This document shows, in pieces, positions 34,322 through 42,795 of a DNA stretch of 64,000 bases (positions are counted from its first letter, which is position 1; each line of letters begins with the position of its first letter). Origin of the DNA: Paraktedonobacter carboxidivorans (lineage in GTDB: Bacteria; Chloroflexota; Ktedonobacteria; Ktedonobacterales; Ktedonobacteraceae); contig JBEVTI010000031.1 in NCBI GenBank assembly GCA_041156125.1, forward strand, positions 1 through 64,000. The letters run 5' to 3'. A program made the position numbers and the translations under genes. The notes under the pieces were generated by a model. It did no database searches and was not told the DNA's origin. It worked only from the letters and a program-made list of their open reading frames with translations.

Positions 34322-37300
34322 TTATTCTATTTCAGTCAGTTCTAAGGACCAGCCGGTTGTCTCCAAAAAGCGCTCGGCAATTTGCTGCTGCGTGGCTAGA
34401 TCGGGCAGTTTGTGTGTGACGAGTCGTAGAGTGAGTTCCTCTTGTCGCAGAGTTTTTTTGCCAGTTACATCAACCTCGTTGGGTAGCAGGCGCAGAGCAG
34501 CTTCCACCAGGGCCTTTTGATGGACATGTGGGTGGAGATAGACGCGCCAGCCGGTCTCCTGTTCCAGGCGGGTAATCAGTTCGGTATAATGTTCGCCGGC
34601 TCTCTCTGGAAAATGAAAATGCAGCCAGAAGATTTTGAGTCGGCTATCGACACCGATGCGGTAGAGTTCGAGATTGCCGCGAAAGGCGGCGCTGATCTGA
34701 GCCAGAGCCTCGCCCTGAGGCATACGCGGTGCCTGCTCGATATTTTCGCGTGAGCCGGGAACGGTAATCGTGAGTTGCCAGCCGGTCTCTTCCTCAAAGC
34801 GCGCCTGAGCGTCCAGTACCTCTTCCTGAGGAGCCTCGCCTTTGCATTGGATCAGCACTGCCTGCTGTTGATGATAGATCGAGGGAGCGCTGGCTGCTTT
34901 GAGTCCTTGCGGGAGCACCTGGCGTGCCATTGTGGCCAGCGCCTCCTGGTGAATGCCATTCGGCACCTGGACCAGCCAGCCTGTGTTTGCCTCGATCTCG
35001 GCGAAGCGCTCGGTGTAGCGCAGGCGGGCGATTTCTGGGAAATGGAAACGCGCGTGCAAGATCCAGCGTCCAGGCTCCGCGCCGACTTTGAGATAGCCCG
35101 GCAGGTCGCGTAACAAGCGTTGGGCGCTTTGAATAGCCCCATGCTGATCCATATGTACGCCGGGTCGATTGGCTAGAGGGGAGGGTGCATCTGGCAGATC
35201 GTTGAACTGAGCGTCAAGTTCCAGTTGCCAGCCAGTCTGCTCTTGAAAGTCCTGTTGCGCAGCCGCGATCGCCTCCTGGGAGGCAGTGCCAGAGTATTTG
35301 ATCTGGATTAACAGGCTTTCGTGGTAGATCGACGGAAAGCCATGCTCGCTCAGACCGGGCGGCAGGAGATGGTGAGCCAGGCGCACCAGTTCGCCCTGGT
35401 GTGGCTGGGGCGTGAGCTGAACCAGTACGCCTGCCTCCTCGGCAATCGCGGTAAGCTCCTCCGCGTAGCGTTGCTCGGCGATGGCTGGGAAATGGAAGGC
35501 CAGCGTGACCTCACCACTGTCTGGATCAATGCTCCGGCGATAGAGATCAGGCGCGCCGTTGAGGTGTTTCTGGATGATTTCTTGAATCCAGTTCTGATCG
35601 GGACGTGGTGCTTCCTCTGGCATCTCCAGTGTCTCGCTCCACTCAGGGGCCAGCATATAGAGGGTCAGGCCCTCGCCCTCCATCAGTGTACGCTGCTGGA
35701 TAAAGATCAGTGGATTTTTTGCCAGAATTTTCGCCACAGCCAGGCGATCATCGAGCGCAGTCGCGGAGACCCCGGCCATCTGGCAGAGATCGCCGAGGGT
35801 ATACGTTACGTCTTCCTGACAGAGTTGGGCCAGTTCGTGAGCCGAGATGCGTCGGCGTTTGCGGCGGCTTGCCTTGATCAGTCCATCGAGTCCCTCAGAG
35901 ATGCCAAAACGTTCGTTCAGCATTTCAGCGCTCGGTTCACCCAAAATATCGAGAATTGTGTTAAATGGATAGCGTGAGCGCACAAAATCCACGCCGCGCG
36001 GGTGCTGGACGCGAATGCGCGCGCCCGGCTCGATGCCCAGGCAGAGTACTGGCTTGCTACTGTTCGGGCTGATCTCGACGAGCAGGATCTTGCCTACAAG
36101 GTCGCTGAGAAAATCGCCTGGCTCCTCTTCGCTCTGACCGCGCACACGGTATGCTTCTTCCAATGCCTGCTGACGAATAAAGTAGCGCTGCTCGTAGTCT
36201 TCATCCAGGATACTCAGAATTTCCGACGTTTCCGTTTCGTCGGCCTGGCCGAACCACGTATAGGCCAGTTCACGAGCCGTCACGATGCGCAGTGAGGGCA
36301 CCTGTGAGACAGCCTGCCAGAGTTCAGGCAGCAAAGCTGGTGTCAGTTCGCGTCCCTGACCAATGCCCACAGGTAGCGCGGGCAGCACCTGGATCTGTTG
36401 CGCGCCTTTGTTCTGCCTGGCGCGCGTGCTCTGCGGGACGATAGTCGAGCCGTTAGCGGGCAGCATGACCTCGGTTTCGGCCAGCAGGCGGCGCAAGGCC
36501 AGGCGCGCCTCTTCATCGCCATGCACCAGCGCGACCTTGCGCGGCTTGAGCGTGGCCGCGTAAGCGGCCAGTTCGCCTCCGTCCGCGTGAGCGCTCAGAC
36601 TGTATTTCGCGATCTGGCAGCGCACCTGAACCGTCATGCCATTGAGGTCGAGCGTGCTATTTTTCTGCCCGACCAGATCCAGCAGACGTTTGCCAGGAGC
36701 CTCTTCGTCCTGGTAGCCTGTAATCAGAATCGCGGCCTGTTCTTGAACTGCCAGGCGCTGAGCGTACCAGACACTTGGTCCACCGGTTAGCATACCGGAA
36801 CTACTGAGGATGCAGGCTGGTGGCCCGGCTAGAATGCGCTCGCGCTCGCGTTCATCGCGTACAAAAGAGACATTGCGTCCGGTAAACGGCAGGTAGCCCT
36901 TGCGGATCTGGCGTTGCAGGACTGGCGGCAGAGCCTCTGGCAAGAGCAGGTAGGTGTTGCAAACGCGTCTGACCAGACCATCAACGTAGATCGGGAAGTC
37001 AGGGATCTGTCCCTTTTCCTGCGCTGCCTGCAAGACCAGCAGGATCTCCTGGCCGCGACCCAGGCCGAAGCAGGGAATCAGCGTGTGGCCACCGCGCGCG
37101 ATGCTTTCCGCAACAGCCTGGGCCAGGCGCAGTTCCTCGCCCTGACGATTGGGATGCAGGCGCGCGCCATAGGTCGATTCCAGCACCAGCAGATCGCACT
37201 GCTCAACTGGCGGCGGTAGCGCGCCCTGCACAGTGTACTGGGGTGTACTGCTGATGTCGCCGGAGACCACCAGGGTACCATCGGAGCCGCTAAAACTAAA

Positions 37301-37774
37301 GCTAACCGCGCCCGCGATATGTCCGGCGCGACTGGCATGAATGCTCACTCCTGGCACCTGGGGCAACGTCAAGGTCTCGCCGACTGGCAGAGGTCGTACC
37401 TGGTTGAGCATACTGCCGACCAGCTCAGGTGGATAGAGTGGGATCTCCATCTCTTCAACGGCTCTACGGTTCATGACCCGTAGCGCGTCAGCCAGCATGA
37501 CCTCCATCAGCAGGCCGGTAGCCCGCGAAGCAAAGATAGGAATCGTGGGGAAAGCCTGGTGAACCAGGGGCAGAGCGCCAATATGGTCCGCGTGGGCGTG
37601 CGTCACAAAGATCGCGCGCACATCCTTGCCTTCTAATAAAGCCAGGTCAGGTAGCGGATCACTTTTGCGATCCACCCGTACGCCCGCGTCCACAATAATC
37701 CATTGTCCGCCGATCTCCACCGCCAGACAACTCGCGCCAACCCCATTAGCGCCGCCCACAAAAGTCACCTGCAT
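34322..37774 (-). CDS. CPSF73-like beta-CASP metallo-hydrolase with repeated C-terminal modules
   Basis: 1150 residues from ATG 37,774 (VTFVGGANGVGASCL); the frame stays open 18 codons further. The N-terminal ~450 residues are a metallo-beta-lactamase/beta-CASP nuclease: THAHADHIGAL (zinc ligands), AGHIAGA, VSGDIS, LLVLESTYGARLH, CFGLGRGQEIL, SSSGMLTGG, LSAHADGGEL. These look closer to CPSF73/Ysh1-type than to RNase J. The middle (about 490-730) includes RKRRRIS and a possible small helical domain. The C-terminal ~400 residues repeat a ~145-residue unit at least three times, each with FHFP near residues 761, 911 and 1055, a PSIYH motif, and TGWxL. I do not know this module. Probable role: RNA processing or decay. 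Confidence 0.88.
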   Translation of the reverse strand: MQVTFVGGANGVGASCLAVEIGGQWIIVDAGVRVDRKSDPLPDLALLEGKDVRAIFVTHAHADHIGALPLVHQAFPTIPIFASRATGLLMEVMLADALRVMNRRAVEEMEIPLYPPELVGSMLNQVRPLPVGETLTLPQVPGVSIHASRAGHIAGAVSFSFSGSDGTLVVSGDISSTPQYTVQGALPPPVEQCDLLVLESTYGARLHPNRQGEELRLAQAVAESIARGGHTLIPCFGLGRGQEILLVLQAAQEKGQIPDFPIYVDGLVRRVCNTYLLLPEALPPVLQRQIRKGYLPFTGRNVSFVRDERERERILAGPPACILSSSGMLTGGPSVWYAQRLAVQEQAAILITGYQDEEAPGKRLLDLVGQKNSTLDLNGMTVQVRCQIAKYSLSAHADGGELAAYAATLKPRKVALVHGDEEARLALRRLLAETEVMLPANGSTIVPQSTRARQNKGAQQIQVLPALPVGIGQGRELTPALLPELWQAVSQVPSLRIVTARELAYTWFGQADETETSEILSILDEDYEQRYFIRQQALEEAYRVRGQSEEEPGDFLSDLVGKILLVEISPNSSKPVLCLGIEPGARIRVQHPRGVDFVRSRYPFNTILDILGEPSAEMLNERFGISEGLDGLIKASRRKRRRISAHELAQLCQEDVTYTLGDLCQMAGVSATALDDRLAVAKILAKNPLIFIQQRTLMEGEGLTLYMLAPEWSETLEMPEEAPRPDQNWIQEIIQKHLNGAPDLYRRSIDPDSGEVTLAFHFPAIAEQRYAEELTAIAEEAGVLVQLTPQPHQGELVRLAHHLLPPGLSEHGFPSIYHESLLIQIKYSGTASQEAIAAAQQDFQEQTGWQLELDAQFNDLPDAPSPLANRPGVHMDQHGAIQSAQRLLRDLPGYLKVGAEPGRWILHARFHFPEIARLRYTERFAEIEANTGWLVQVPNGIHQEALATMARQVLPQGLKAASAPSIYHQQQAVLIQCKGEAPQEEVLDAQARFEEETGWQLTITVPGSRENIEQAPRMPQGEALAQISAAFRGNLELYRIGVDSRLKIFWLHFHFPERAGEHYTELITRLEQETGWRVYLHPHVHQKALVEAALRLLPNEVDVTGKKTLRQEELTLRLVTHKLPDLATQQQIAERFLETTGWSLELTEIE

Positions 37775-37814
37775 CGCTGACAACTCCTTCTCTCTGCTGC
37801 TGGTTTCGTGCCTG

Positions 37815-37870
37815 GAAGATGTCTGCACAGGTGCTCTGCCATTTTTCAGAGCACCTGTGCAGACATCTTC
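37815..37870. repeat. 24-bp perfect hairpin upstream of beta-CASP gene
   Basis: Arms 37,815-37,838 and 37,847-37,870, loop of 8. It lies 41 bases upstream of the preferred start of the nuclease gene, so it may be in its 5' leader and could even be a target for autoregulation by the encoded nuclease, as RNase genes often are; that is inference. Confidence 0.7.
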
Positions 37871-37928
37871 TCGTCGTTTACTATATCATCCTTCATGCAC
37901 AAAAGAAAGAGCCAGGGTGGGTGAGCGA

Positions 37929-38092
37929 GGCAAAACTCTCGTACCTGGCGGCTTTGCCGCCGTATCGTTTGGTAAGTAGCTGAGTTTGTAGATGGCAGGG
38001 CCGCCTACAAACTCAGCTACTTATCCCCAAATCTGGGGTGGGGTTTCTGAGCAAAAGGCTGGTGGCATGCCTGTACGGGAGTTTTGTCCCTA
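37929..38092. mobile_element. MITE-like element with terminal inverted repeats
   Basis: The left end (37,929-37,948) and the inverted right end (38,071-38,092) share CAAAACTCYCGTAC, agreeing at about 16 of 18 positions. Inside is a 19-bp perfect stem (37,973-37,991 / 38,005-38,023). It has no coding capacity. Related ends occur at 34,203-34,261. It is probably a non-autonomous mobile remnant; target duplications were not identified. Confidence 0.45.
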
Positions 38093-38132
38093 CAGTTTCC
38101 TTTCCATTGCCCTGGATTGAGTGGAATCGCTC

Positions 38133-38206
38133 TTGACAGAGCGAAAAATCTCAGGTACGCTAAGTATGCTTAACGTTAAGTCAGCTTAACGTTAAGCATA
38201 CTTAGC
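38133..38206 (+). promoter_or_regulatory. Promoter and nested palindromic operator of the DUF3267-XRE operon
   Basis: TTGACA (38,133-38,138), 17-base spacer, TACGCT (38,156-38,161). Starting inside the -10 is a 22-bp perfect inverted repeat (38,159-38,180 / 38,185-38,206) with a 4-base loop. Each arm itself contains the 12-bp palindrome CTTAACGTTAAG, so two identical dyads stand 16 bases apart centre to centre. This is a good layout for cooperative repressor binding, plausibly by the XRE protein of the same operon. Confidence 0.65.
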
Positions 38207-38281
38207 ATTGTAAAGCCAGGAAACGTAGAAAGAACTTTAAGCAAAACACATAGTACCTCTTAGAAAGAGGAGGGACGACGA

Positions 38282-38911
38282 ATGAAAGCAGTACCACAGC
38301 TTCCACATGGTTATGATAAACTTGGTGATATTCGTCTGGTAAAAAATACAGATTTGTTAGTTGCGCTCAATCTGCTTGCTATACCGCTTTTTGTCGGCTC
38401 TGGCTGGCTCTTTATAAGTGCGGTTCGCTGGTTTGTGCCTGGTTTTACGTTGCCGGACGAATATATGCTTGATTTTCGGGCACTGCTCACATTGCTCGGA
38501 GCATTTGTAGGGATAATTGTTGGGGTTATTCTGCTCCATGAGATGGTACATGGAGTGTTTTTCTGGCTCTTTTCGGGCCAGCGCCCCGTTTTCGGCATGC
38601 ACTGGACGTATGTCTATGCTGCTGCGCCCGGCTGGTACTTTCCACGCTGGCAGTATCTGATTGTTGGACTGGCACCGCTGGTCTTAATCTCCCTGTCTGG
38701 TGTGCTACTCTTACCGCTTCTTCCATATGCCGCGCTACCTGGTGTTGTACTGGCGCTGGTCATCAACGCCACGGGTGCGATTGGCGATATATACATTACA
38801 GGTTGTTTGCTTTGTAAGCCGCGCCATCTGCTGGTGCTTGATCAGAAAGATCAAATCACCTGGTATGGACTAAGTCTCGCCCCTGCTGACGGCGTGAAGT
38901 CAGCAGTTTAG
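38282..38911 (+). CDS. DUF3267 family membrane metalloprotease-like protein
   Basis: 209 residues with about four membrane segments. The zinc-binding HExxH reads LLHEMVHGVFFWLFSG in a membrane context, followed by YVYAAAPGWYFPRWQYLIVGLAPLVLISL and a conserved NATGAIGDIYI loop (possible third ligand Asp). These fit DUF3267, a family resembling site-2 proteases. ATG after GAGGAGGGACGACGA. First gene of a probable three-gene operon. The substrate is unknown. Confidence 0.85.
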   Translation: MKAVPQLPHGYDKLGDIRLVKNTDLLVALNLLAIPLFVGSGWLFISAVRWFVPGFTLPDEYMLDFRALLTLLGAFVGIIVGVILLHEMVHGVFFWLFSGQRPVFGMHWTYVYAAAPGWYFPRWQYLIVGLAPLVLISLSGVLLLPLLPYAALPGVVLALVINATGAIGDIYITGCLLCKPRHLLVLDQKDQITWYGLSLAPADGVKSAV

Positions 38912-38942
38912 CGGGAATAGAGAGCAAGAAGAGTGAGGTCGT

Positions 38943-39638
38943 ATGTCTCGTATGTCATCAGAAAAGACACCTGCTCATACAGAGAATGCGTATGTGCGGC
39001 TGAATAGCTGGAATAATCGCCTTGGTGCTCGTATACTGCTCTGGTTAGCTCTGGGTGCGAGCAGGTTTGCCGGCCTGTGGCAAGGAAGTACACGCGCGAG
39101 GATTGAGGGTGTGGCTACGTTTTGCCGCAATCTGGCGCGCTATATTATGCTGCCAGAAACGGCGCGCCTCATGGCGAGTCCAGAGTTGTTGCGTCAAACG
39201 CTCGTGGAGGCATGTGGCTTCACCTTTTTGCTTACGCTGACTATAAGCTGGACCCTGCTCTCAGTCTATGATTTTCTAGAGATAGCTCTTGTACCTGTGC
39301 TTCTGCTGGTCGTCGTGCTCTGCTTACTCTTTAGCCATCTCATCTATCTGCTGGCGCTAAGCGGCGATGTGTACCAGAGGTCTCAGGACGAGGGCCAGCG
39401 CCAATGCTCTCACCAGGCTAGCGCGGACACCTTGCGCATTGTAGGCTTTTTCGTGGTTGCATTTAGTCTCTGTCTGGCCTTTTTGCCCGGCTGGCGTACC
39501 TGGGTGGCGATTGATCTGGCTGCTCTGTTGCTGTTAGCCAGGCTCCTCTATCTAGCTAGATTAGCGCAGCTGCGTTGGGCTATGCTGACGCTGGTGTCTC
39601 TGGAGGACGAGGACGCAATGCTGGCAGAAGAACAGTAG
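38943..39638 (+). CDS. Hypothetical four-segment membrane protein
   Basis: 231 residues. No family recognised. Hydrophobic segments at LVEACGFTFLLTLTISWTLLSVY, FLEIALVPVLLLVVVLCLLFSHLIYLL, RIVGFFVVAFSLCLAFLPGW and WVAIDLAALLLLARLLYLARL. It lies 31 bases after the DUF3267 gene and 13 bases before the XRE gene. Pairs of a small XRE repressor and a short membrane protein of unknown role are common in Gram-positive-type genomes. Confidence 0.75.
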   Translation: MSRMSSEKTPAHTENAYVRLNSWNNRLGARILLWLALGASRFAGLWQGSTRARIEGVATFCRNLARYIMLPETARLMASPELLRQTLVEACGFTFLLTLTISWTLLSVYDFLEIALVPVLLLVVVLCLLFSHLIYLLALSGDVYQRSQDEGQRQCSHQASADTLRIVGFFVVAFSLCLAFLPGWRTWVAIDLAALLLLARLLYLARLAQLRWAMLTLVSLEDEDAMLAEEQ

Positions 39639-39651
39639 AAAGGGGCGTGTT

Positions 39652-39882
39652 GTGGAGAAGAAAAGCTGGCGGGTGGTCAATTGCCTGCGTGAGTTGCGCC
39701 GGACCCATGGCCTGACTCAGGAGAGGCTGGCCGAGGATCTAGGGGTGACGCGCCATACCATCCTGGCGCTTGAGGTCGGGCGTTATGTGCCCTCAATCGA
39801 ACTGGCCTTGCGCCTGGCCATATACTTCGAGTGTCCACTTGAGAAAATTTTCTGGTTAGAAGAGACAAAAGAGGCAGAATAG
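39652..39882 (+). CDS. Small XRE family regulator
   Basis: 76 residues, almost entirely one HTH: LRELRRTHGLTQERLAEDLGVTRHTILALEVGRYVPSIELALRLAIYFECPLEKIFWLEE. This is the compact YozG-like XRE type usually found beside small membrane-protein genes. GTG start. It is the likely repressor of the operon through the nested palindrome at 38,159-38,206. Confidence 0.88.
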   Translation: MEKKSWRVVNCLRELRRTHGLTQERLAEDLGVTRHTILALEVGRYVPSIELALRLAIYFECPLEKIFWLEETKEAE

Positions 39883-39974
39883 CGGAAGAGTTGCTCAATA
39901 GTCTTTCAGGCCAACAAAGTTTCTGGTGAGAGAGCGGTGTGCTGCGCATTGGCAGAATAAGCGGCAAGCAGAAA

Positions 39975-40012
39975 AGCGTGCGGGACATTTCGCCTGAAAT
40001 GTCCCGCACGCT
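39975..40012. terminator. 17-bp stem-loop between convergent genes
   Basis: Perfect arms 39,975-39,991 and 39,996-40,012, loop of four, between the XRE gene and the convergent secreted-protein gene. An (AC)n run of about seven units follows directly (40,016-40,030). It probably terminates both sides. Confidence 0.65.
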
Positions 40013-40045
40013 CATAACACACACACACACAAAGAGGGGGGTATG

Positions 40046-41344
40046 CTAACGGAAAAGTGTGATGTTTGTGTCAACATGGCCGATAATAATATGCAGACCG
40101 ACCGGCAGGCTCCATTTGTTTTCGGTTGTGACACCGACATCCAGCGCGTTCACGGAGTAGCCGAGGGTGCTGGGTAGAGTTTCGTCAACTATCACGTATC
40201 CCAGGCCGGCTAAATTGATCCGCGTATTGGGAAGGTACGTGTGTGGTAGGAGACGTTGCTCGCCGACGTAGAGGTTCGCTGCGGTAAAATTACCGTCGCT
40301 TTTGCCACCTGTGCTGTCATAGACGGCATGGGCGTATGCTTGTAGCTGCCCAACTTTGATCAATCCTCCTAGCAAGCTGAGATTGACGATTTTCTCAGTA
40401 CTGAGGACCGCAACTGTTGCGGTATTCTGATCGAGAACGCCCGTTGTCTTTGTATCCGCGATCCCGCTATCTACCAGTCCAGGCAGTTTGAGCCTGGCCG
40501 CTGTAGCGGCATTTGTGCCACCAAGACAACTGATAGCCGTATTCGGCAGAGGGCCAATGCGCGAATGAGCCAGTTGACCGACGCTGATGTTGGTTGCGAG
40601 ACCATAAGCATGCCCCTGCATGGCCGCGAGCACTGAGACAATGCCATCGCTGCTGACGCTGTGGCCAATGATAATGTGCATGCCTTCTGGTCTGTGGAGC
40701 AGATTGGCCAGACCGAGCGTGATATCGATCATATTCACCTCGGCGTAGGTTGTTACCAGGTTTGTATTTCGTTTGATCTGTTCGTTGAGGACAATTTTCC
40801 CCAGCCCAGATACAAACAGGGCTGTATTGGGCGCGATGCGCAGCGGCAAATGAATACCAGCGATTTTGATCGTACCAAAGAAGGACGTATCAGTCGCGCT
40901 GGTCGCGTTGCCAATGCTGGCGTTACTGCGGGCTACCGCGTGCAGACCATCTACTTGAAGCAGTGGCTGGAGCAGTGGACTGCCGATGGTAATCCTTCCA
41001 ATTATAGAGCTTGCTTCAACCGAACTCTGCCCATCCGAGCGATTGAACGTCAGCTTGTCCTGTATAGCACTGCCATTGATCAGACCGTGCATAAGGGTAA
41101 GTCTGGGCAATGTTTGCTGCTGGTCTGTCGGGTAAGGGGTACACAGAGTCGAGACCTCAGCAAAGGGGCCGCTGGAAAGTTCGCTGGTTTCGCTGCCTGC
41201 CTGGATCGCCATGCCATACGCGGAGCCACTTAACAGAGTAGAAATAGAATCGGCTTTCGCGGCCCTATGGCTGGTAGCAACAGACCAGAAGCCCGTTGCC
41301 ACAACGCATAAGATGATGAGAAATATGATCAATCGGCGTTGCAT
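40046..41344 (-). CDS. Secreted repeat protein (choice-of-anchor-P-like)
   Basis: 432 residues. The N-terminal signal sequence (RRLIIFLIILCVVATGFWSVA) indicates export. The body repeats beta-rich units; two long ones end TLGYSVNALDVGVTT ... PVGLHIIIGH and LVTTYAEVNMIDITL ... PEGMHIIIGH, after VDETLPS / LNEQIKR. This pattern (VNALxVxxxxxxxLPxGxxIIIGHA) is what I associate with choice-of-anchor P proteins, although no C-terminal anchor is seen. It may be a surface or spore-coat protein. ATG after GAAAGGA. Confidence 0.7.
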   Translation of the reverse strand: MQRRLIIFLIILCVVATGFWSVATSHRAAKADSISTLLSGSAYGMAIQAGSETSELSSGPFAEVSTLCTPYPTDQQQTLPRLTLMHGLINGSAIQDKLTFNRSDGQSSVEASSIIGRITIGSPLLQPLLQVDGLHAVARSNASIGNATSATDTSFFGTIKIAGIHLPLRIAPNTALFVSGLGKIVLNEQIKRNTNLVTTYAEVNMIDITLGLANLLHRPEGMHIIIGHSVSSDGIVSVLAAMQGHAYGLATNISVGQLAHSRIGPLPNTAISCLGGTNAATAARLKLPGLVDSGIADTKTTGVLDQNTATVAVLSTEKIVNLSLLGGLIKVGQLQAYAHAVYDSTGGKSDGNFTAANLYVGEQRLLPHTYLPNTRINLAGLGYVIVDETLPSTLGYSVNALDVGVTTENKWSLPVGLHIIIGHVDTNITLFR

Positions 41345-41639
41345 TTACTATCCTTTCTCATAAAGTTCAGAAATATCCGATCTTGAGTCAGACATATGCG
41401 CGGCCAGGTATAGTTTATAGGCAAAAATGAGAGAATCTATTGATACGAAAGTACGCAAAAACAATGCATTTCGCTGTGTTTCTTTCCTTCAAACTATGCC
41501 CATCCATAGATTCCCCGTCCTAAAAAAAAGACCTGTCTTGTTGTATATGGAAACAGAAAGGGGCCAGCAACATATATTCGTGTTTCCCAGAATGCCGCTC
41601 AGGATCTATACATATATCATAGCTGAAGATACAAATTGC

Positions 41640-41831
41640 GAGCTTCAATATACTGATAGGCATCGTCGAGAAAGACGAGCATGGCTTTATTCCCTGGTTC
41701 CCATGGCGGCAGGCGATCTTGCGTGGCCCGGCTCACTGCTTGAGGGTCTCGCGCTCAAGCATAAGATAACTTCGGGCGCGCTAGCGCTGGCCTGGATGCT
41801 CAAACGTAGCCCGGTGATGCTGCCAGCTTAG
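41640..41831 (+). pseudogene. C-terminal remnant of an aldo/keto reductase
   Basis: One frame reads EHGFIPWFP. The next frame then continues MAAGDLAWPGSLLEGLALKH, then LALAWMLKRSPVMLPA and stop. Placed end to end these match the last third of aldo/keto reductases (FIPWFPLAAGDLxxPG ... VALAWLLxRSPVMLPIPGT). At least one frameshift and an early stop are present and the N-terminal two thirds are missing. 41,345-41,640 holds nothing else recognisable. Confidence 0.65.
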
Positions 41832-41911
41832 CGCCGAGGATTTTCGCGCGCTTGCTGCTCAGGGAAGGCAACAGGCTCAGAAGCACGCTGGGGGCGAGGT
41901 CTACAGATTGC

Positions 41912-42712
41912 TTAGCCTGGCTGACCCTGGCGTAATTGCGCGACGATCTCGTTGAGCAATTGCGCCATACCTGCGACTCCCTGAACTACGCTATCCGCGT
42001 GCTCTAGCAGCGCCGGGAGGGTATCAGGGGCCTGGACGACGATCATGGCTGCCTGCAGACCATCCTGGCGCAGGCGTTCGATCTCCAGGGCTGCGTCCAG
42101 ATCTGTGCGGTCGTCGCCCGCGAAAAGGAGGCCGGCGAGCTGGAAGCGCTGGGCAAAACTGCGCAGTTCTGTGCCCTTGTTGAGAGCAATGATCGGCTTG
42201 ATGTCGATGACCCGTTTGCCCTCGCTTAAATGAAAATGGCGCGCTTCAGCGGCTGCGCGTAGAGTAGTCAGGATCAGCTCGTGAGCCTGCTCAGGTTGGG
42301 GCGAGAGACGATAATGCACGCTTCCGCCCAGGAGTTTACGCTCAATCAGGATACCCGGCAAGCTCGCCAATTCTTGCTCGGCCAGATCAAGCAGTTCCGC
42401 GCCGGGTGCCAGATAAGGCCGGGCCAGGGGATTGATCTGAATTTCGTGTGTGCCGGGCAGTCCCTCGCACCATTCCGCGCCATGCGTGCCCACATAGGTC
42501 AGCCCCTCGACATTAACCAGCGCCGCACCGCTTGCCAGAGCGCGTCCGGTCATAATCGCCACATGCGCGTAGTTCCGCGCCTCTGCCAGCAGCTCAGCCA
42601 CGCCAGGATAGAGCCGGGCCTCGCTGGGAGTGGAGACAATGGGGCTGAGCGTGCCATCGATGTCAAAGACCAGACCCAATGGTCGAGTTTGCAGAATATT
42701 TGCTAAAGCCAT
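41912..42712 (-). CDS. otsB: Trehalose-6-phosphate phosphatase
   Basis: About 266 residues from ATG 42,712; the frame is open to 42,769 and earlier starts are possible. HAD superfamily: motif I LVFDIDGTLSPI, motif II IMTGRAL, THGAEW, motif III Lys in ALNKGTEL, motif IV FAGDDRTDLDA. These with VHYRLSP and KRVIDIKPI are typical OtsB. It removes phosphate from trehalose-6-P, yielding the osmoprotectant trehalose. No OtsA synthase is adjacent, although it may be elsewhere. Separate from the helicase gene by a short gap on the same strand. Confidence 0.92.
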   Translation of the reverse strand: MALANILQTRPLGLVFDIDGTLSPIVSTPSEARLYPGVAELLAEARNYAHVAIMTGRALASGAALVNVEGLTYVGTHGAEWCEGLPGTHEIQINPLARPYLAPGAELLDLAEQELASLPGILIERKLLGGSVHYRLSPQPEQAHELILTTLRAAAEARHFHLSEGKRVIDIKPIIALNKGTELRSFAQRFQLAGLLFAGDDRTDLDAALEIERLRQDGLQAAMIVVQAPDTLPALLEHADSVVQGVAGMAQLLNEIVAQLRQGQPG

Positions 42713-42795
42713 GCTCAAACCTTTAAATCCTCTCATATGCTTTCTGTCTTGATTATAGCAAACGCTCACAAACTGCCATCAGGATAGGAGCAGGC

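Noticed and set aside
40015..40030. (AC)n run
   Set aside because: Only about seven units; ordinary simple sequence next to a terminator, although it could vary in length.
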